Shown: one piece after another, positions 60,303 through 64,000 of the stretch
Numbering within the stretch: the first letter of the stretch is position 1
Layout of the letters: each line of letters opens with the position of its first letter
From: CAYHVK01 sp964360255
GTDB lineage: Bacteria; Bdellovibrionota; Bdellovibrionia; Bdellovibrionales; UBA1609
Direction of reading: 5' to 3'
NCBI GenBank assembly: GCA_964360255.1
Contig: CAYHVK010000003.1
Location: 1 to 64,000 of the forward strand
Length of the DNA stretch: 64,000 nt
Notes under the pieces: generated by a model
Told to the model about the DNA's origin: nothing
The model's database searches: none
Seen by the model: the letters and a program-made list of their open reading frames with translations, nothing else
Program-made: the position numbers and the translations under genes

Positions 60303-61409
60303 CTATGCAGCGCTATTGAAGTTATTGGGGTCGTAGGCGAGAGAGTAGCGATCACGGCCATTGTGCTTCGATTCGTACAAAGCGATGTCGGTGCGCTTGA
60401 GCCACTCTTCTACGGTCTCGTCTTTTAAAAGCTGAGACACGCCAATTGAAATCGTAAAGTTGATATCATGTTGGCCCGCATGAACGCGCTCGTTTCTAAT
60501 CTTATTAAGGGCGATATCGGCCAGTTCAATGGCTTTTTTAATTCCCATATCTGGCAGAACAATGCCGAACTCTTCGCCGCCGGTACGAGCCACGAAATGG
60601 CTGGCTCCAGGCTGAAGGTTTTTAAGCATCTTCACCAGTTCTTTTAAAACCACATCGCCCACATCGTGGCCATATGTATCATTGATCTTTTTAAAGTGAT
60701 CGATATCTAAGAAAAGAAGGCTTGAAACCGCTCCGCTTGAATCGAATGAATTTTTGCTGGCGGTTAGCTTCTCTTCAAAAGATTTTCTATTAAATGCGCC
60801 AGTGAGATGATCTTTTCTGACGTCTTCTTGCGCTTCGGCCAAGCGTTTTTTCATATGACCAAGATTTTTTTGAATCGTGCTCATGCGCTCGTTACGACGT
60901 TCGTCTTTAATAGCTTGGTAAGAAACATAGAAATCAATAAACTCACGAGACTTGCTGCGCAGGTCTTCAATTGATTCCGATTCAACCGCTTCGCGCAGTT
61001 GAACCAAACTTTTCTGAACTTCGACGTCTTTGTCTTGCTCGAAGCGGATGTCTTCTCCGAGCTGATCTGCGAAGTCCCAAATAATACCTTTGAAATCATC
61101 GAACGTTTTCTGCACGAACGAAGTTTCATCAATACGGTAAGTCGAGAAGAACTGACGGAGTCTAAAAAGCAGTTTTTCATTATTGGGATTTTGAATATTG
61201 ATCAGCTGGCGCGAGAACTCGTCTAGAATTTCACGGACTTTACGGTGCGGCCACTTATCCACTTCGAATAGATGTTTATTATACATATCAACGATATGTA
61301 AAAGGGTCGCCCGCTCTTCAGAGATATGCTTTGCTATTTCTTCTAGGTTCGCTGGATTAGAACGGTCAGGTTCGAATTGAGATAATAGCTTTTTAACCCA
61401 TTGTTTCAA
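60303..61409 (-). CDS. Diguanylate cyclase (GGDEF domain)
   Basis: This enzyme makes cyclic di-GMP from two GTP. The 368-residue protein has an N-terminal helical region (about 1-190) with no transmembrane segments, and a C-terminal GGDEF domain: RKDHLTGAFNRKSFEEKL, LLFLDIDHFKKINDTYGHDVGD, and the active-site GGEEF in VARTGGEEFGIVLPD. The inhibitory RxxD site five residues before the motif is absent (GASH here), so feedback inhibition is unlikely. The N-terminal part may be a sensor or partner-binding domain. Cyclic di-GMP is a key switch in Bdellovibrio-type predators. It is a lone gene. Confidence 0.93.
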   Translation of the reverse strand: MKQWVKKLLSQFEPDRSNPANLEEIAKHISEERATLLHIVDMYNKHLFEVDKWPHRKVREILDEFSRQLINIQNPNNEKLLFRLRQFFSTYRIDETSFVQKTFDDFKGIIWDFADQLGEDIRFEQDKDVEVQKSLVQLREAVESESIEDLRSKSREFIDFYVSYQAIKDERRNERMSTIQKNLGHMKKRLAEAQEDVRKDHLTGAFNRKSFEEKLTASKNSFDSSGAVSSLLFLDIDHFKKINDTYGHDVGDVVLKELVKMLKNLQPGASHFVARTGGEEFGIVLPDMGIKKAIELADIALNKIRNERVHAGQHDINFTISIGVSQLLKDETVEEWLKRTDIALYESKHNGRDRYSLAYDPNNFNSAA

Positions 61410-61535
61410 GAGAACTCCGTTGGTAAATCACTCTGTATTTCTATCGGCTTTTGAGCGCAAAAACTGACGTCTTATCGCCCTTAGTCTAGGCGAAATTTTA
61501 GTCCACATCTTCGATAAAACCGTTTCTAATAAGAC

Positions 61536-62999
61536 ATGGACTTTTATCAAAACCCCCCAGTGCTAAAAAACACCTACACCTATGACCCACTCTTAGCTGA
61601 GTACGTTAAAAAGACGATACCAGCGACTTATCTCAAAGATATTGAAGAGCATTTGAAGCAGTGCGGAGAGCTCGCCGTAACTGAATGGCTAGCTTATGCG
61701 ACTCAAGCTGAAACAGAGTTGCCAGTGCACACGGCCTTCGATGCATGGGGACGTCGTATTGATCATATTGAAATGTCTAAAGGCTGGAAAGCTCTCGAAG
61801 CTGAAGCGGCCAAACACGGAATCGTCGCCTCAGGTTACGAGAGAAAATTTGGCGAGTATTCGCGTGTCTATCAAATGGCGCTACTTTATCTATTTCACTC
61901 TTCAAGTGCTTTTGTCTCTTGTCCTCTTGCTATGACTGACGGAGCCGCCCGCGCCCTTGAACTTTACGGCAGCCCTGAGCAAAAAGATCGTGCCTTTAGA
62001 AACCTCACTTCACGGGACCCAGAAAAATTTTGGACATCAGGTCAATGGATGACAGAGCGAACTGGAGGTTCTGATGTATCAGGCACTTCAACAATCGCTC
62101 GCCAAGAGAATCAGGGGTGGAATCTTGAGGGTATTAAGTGGTTCACTTCGGCCACAACTTCACCTATGGCTTTACTTCTCGCTCGCACCGAAGGGGCCGC
62201 CGAAGGCAGCCGTGGTCTTTCGCTTTTTTATACTGAACTGAGAGATAAAAATCAGAAGTTGCAGAATATAGAAATCTTAAGGCTGAAAGATAAATTGGGC
62301 ACAAAAGCTCTTGCGACAGCAGAGCTCAAGCTCAATAAAACTCCGGCGGAGCCTGTTGGCGAGCTTGGTAGCGGGGTTAAAAAAATATCTTCGTTATTCA
62401 ATATTACAAGAATCTACAATTCGGTTTGCGCCACTTCACACATGAGACGGGCGTTAGATTTAGCGCAAGATTACTCTCAAAAACGTCAGGCCTTTGGCAA
62501 ACTTCTTGTTAAACTTCCACTTCACAAAAGTTGGCTTGAACATCTCGAGCAAGAATGGGCTCGTTGTTTTAAACTCACTTTTTTCGTTGCCGAACTTTTA
62601 GGTAAAGACGAAATGGGTAAAGCCACTGAAACTGAAAAACTGCTTTTAAGAGGTCTTACGCCTATCGTAAAACTCTATACGGCGAAAAAGTGCATGCAGG
62701 TGGTCAGCGAAGTTGTCGAAATTTTTGGTGGAGCTGGTTACTGCGAAGATACAGGCATTCCGAAGCTGCTTCGTGATGCCCAAGTTTTCTCTATCTGGGA
62801 AGGGGCCACTAATGTGCTAGCTCTTGATTTTTTAAGAGCCGTACAGAAAGAAGGCGTGCTTCAGCCTATCCTTGAAAAAGCGCAAAACGCAGAGCTGAAC
62901 AAATTGGCTCAGACGCTGGTGAAAGAACCGGCGGAAGCTGAATCTCGCGCTCGTGAACTTTGCTTTCTTATTGGGGATAGTATCAGCGCGAAGATTTAG
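61536..62999 (+). CDS. AidB-like acyl-CoA dehydrogenase
   Basis: AidB-family flavoproteins are related to acyl-CoA dehydrogenases and bind FAD; AidB of E. coli is part of the adaptive response to alkylation. The 487 residues show the FAD-binding block MTERTGGSDVSGT, the middle LKDKLGTKALAT, and the C-terminal FGGAGYCEDTGIPKLLRDAQVFSIWEGATNV, which ends as in AidB and ACAD11-type proteins. Its length (about 540 in AidB) is slightly short. It stands alone. A fatty-acid or amino-acid acyl substrate is also possible. Confidence 0.85.
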   Translation: MDFYQNPPVLKNTYTYDPLLAEYVKKTIPATYLKDIEEHLKQCGELAVTEWLAYATQAETELPVHTAFDAWGRRIDHIEMSKGWKALEAEAAKHGIVASGYERKFGEYSRVYQMALLYLFHSSSAFVSCPLAMTDGAARALELYGSPEQKDRAFRNLTSRDPEKFWTSGQWMTERTGGSDVSGTSTIARQENQGWNLEGIKWFTSATTSPMALLLARTEGAAEGSRGLSLFYTELRDKNQKLQNIEILRLKDKLGTKALATAELKLNKTPAEPVGELGSGVKKISSLFNITRIYNSVCATSHMRRALDLAQDYSQKRQAFGKLLVKLPLHKSWLEHLEQEWARCFKLTFFVAELLGKDEMGKATETEKLLLRGLTPIVKLYTAKKCMQVVSEVVEIFGGAGYCEDTGIPKLLRDAQVFSIWEGATNVLALDFLRAVQKEGVLQPILEKAQNAELNKLAQTLVKEPAEAESRARELCFLIGDSISAKI

Positions 63000-63195
63000 T
63001 TTCATATTGAGGCGAAAAACTGTCTCGTTTGAAGAAAATCAAAGTAAAAACTTCCGTCGAACTTTTGTTCAGCAAAGTTTCGGTTTCTGCCCAAGCTTTT
63101 GTCACCACCATTCTAAGATGAGAATAGCTAGACCAAAGTCTTTATCTAATAGGTTTATTGGCCCAGAATAGTATCCATCAGACAAAGGGGTCAAT

Positions 63196-64000
63196 ATGCG
63201 TATGGGTCTTTCAAACATCATTAAAGCCGGATTGGTTCTCGCATCAATCTCTTTAGTGGGTTGCATTGTTGATCAGGGTTCAGAAACGTTACCTACAAAT
63301 TATCCACCACCTGATTTCGAGGTTCCCGCTACAGGTACACCTGAGGTGCCACCAGTGGATGACCCAGAAGATGATCCGCCTGTTGTGATTCAAAACCAAA
63401 AAATTGAAGTGGTGAGCCCGAATCCGACTAAAGATAGCACCGTACAATTAAAAGTTATCGGTGTTGGCTGGCCATGGATGAAAATCGGTCATTCACCAAA
63501 TTGCCAAGATGGAGAATGGGAGATTTTCGCGAGCTCTAAAACGCTTCAATTGCCTACGGGCCAAATGAATAAAGAAGTGATCTTGTCGGCTATGTTTAGC
63601 GATATGGATTCAAACGACAGTATTTGTTATGTGACGACAGTGACTCATGATAATAAAGGTCCAGAGATTATCTTAAAAAGATATCCGGCTCCTTCAATCG
63701 AAGAGGGCGTAGCACCTGAAGTTGAATATCAGATCTCTGATGTCTCTGGTGTGGCCTCATCAACTTGTGGTTTAAATGGTGTAAATAAGGTCTGCCCAGC
63801 CGGTGGTCCTCACGTTGTGACCATGACTCAATTGCCAACAGGCAGTTATGATTTTGCCATCGAAGCCACAGATACATTAGGTAATGTAAGCCGCACTCAC
63901 GTGCCTTGGGAAGTGGTAACATCAGTTCGCCACCTCACTCAAAAATACGAAATCAAAGATCAGCGTAAAGTTGATATCTTAATGGTGATTGATAACTCAG
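63196..64000 (+). CDS. Lipoprotein with start of a VWA domain (cut by window edge)
   Basis: The open frame runs off the window. An ATG at 63196, with AAAGGGG nearby, begins a signal peptide with lipobox (LVGCIVDQG, about residue 23). A Pro- and Asp-rich linker follows (TPEVPPVDDPEDDPPV), then a beta-sandwich-like region. The last visible residues (KVDILMVIDNS) are the classic start of a von Willebrand A domain, whose metal site DxSxS begins at DNS. The gene must continue outside. It may be an envelope adhesin or a sensor. Confidence 0.85.
   Translation, partial: MRMGLSNIIKAGLVLASISLVGCIVDQGSETLPTNYPPPDFEVPATGTPEVPPVDDPEDDPPVVIQNQKIEVVSPNPTKDSTVQLKVIGVGWPWMKIGHSPNCQDGEWEIFASSKTLQLPTGQMNKEVILSAMFSDMDSNDSICYVTTVTHDNKGPEIILKRYPAPSIEEGVAPEVEYQISDVSGVASSTCGLNGVNKVCPAGGPHVVTMTQLPTGSYDFAIEATDTLGNVSRTHVPWEVVTSVRHLTQKYEIKDQRKVDILMVIDNS

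Noticed and set aside
1..64000. CRISPR arrays, prophage modules, rRNA genes
   Set aside because: I saw no regularly spaced repeats, no integrase, terminase or capsid genes, and no conserved rRNA stretches in this window.

Overview
The window looks like a chromosomal segment of a Gram-negative, Bdellovibrio-like bacterium (Bdellovibrionota or a close relative; inferred from gene content, since there is no rRNA here to prove it). The reasons are an LpxD gene (lipid A outer membrane), many signal peptides and lipoproteins, a spirochaete/mitochondrial-type EF-G, a MoxR-DUF58-transglutaminase operon, B12-dependent methionine synthesis, and several secreted proteins with no obvious relative. Base composition is moderate and even. 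Coding density is high, genes lie on both strands in short operons, and TTG or GTG starts behind good Shine-Dalgarno sites are frequent. I see no tRNA, rRNA, CRISPR array, prophage or integrative element. The only mobile-type gene is one REP-associated transposase (RAYT-like).

Layout. 1-5.8 kb: metG (cut by the window edge) and lpxD on the minus strand, then a basic small protein, infA and tex on plus, and a HAD phosphatase. 5.9-14.1 kb: topA, a HAD-like protein, a Prc/CtpA protease, and the E1 alpha and beta subunits of a 2-oxo acid dehydrogenase. 14.1-16.5 kb: pyrE-nudC-small acidic protein, a 39-residue membrane protein, and dcd. 16.5-18.7 kb: a DUF748/AsmA-like gene broken by a homopolymer frameshift and an ImuB-like gene. 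18.9-24.1 kb: a small lipoprotein, a glycerophosphodiesterase, EF-G and RecQ. 24.1-31.1 kb: the RAYT with nearby inverted repeats, aat with a low-complexity insertion, a PilZ membrane protein, a secreted serine hydrolase, and a tight S51 peptidase-SulP transporter-pyrophosphatase run.

31.2-44.9 kb: a secreted coiled-coil protein, a His/Cys-rich secreted protein, a THUMP-type RNA methyltransferase, a double PspC protein, a lipoprotein, MetH facing a homocysteine methyltransferase-MTHFR fusion, then an outer-membrane barrel, a methyltransferase-like protein, LemA and two TPM proteins. 44.9-53.2 kb: a B12/radical SAM protein overlapping a secreted tyrosine phosphatase, the TgpA-DUF58-MoxR operon, a nitroreductase, OsmC and a TSUP permease. 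53.3-64 kb: a predicted exported amidoligase/ATP-grasp fusion facing an exported glutamine-amidotransferase-like protein, a lipoprotein, an RHS-like protein with a subtilase, a diguanylate cyclase, an AidB-like acyl-CoA dehydrogenase, and the start of a VWA lipoprotein.

Several genes fit together. MetH, the MTHFR fusion and the B12/radical SAM protein concern one-carbon and B12 chemistry. pyrE, dcd and nudC concern nucleotides. The SulP transporter and pyrophosphatase are almost certainly cotranscribed. The most unusual part is 53.3-56.8 kb, where two predicted exported proteins carry folds (ATP-dependent amide ligase and class I amidotransferase) that normally work in the cytoplasm.
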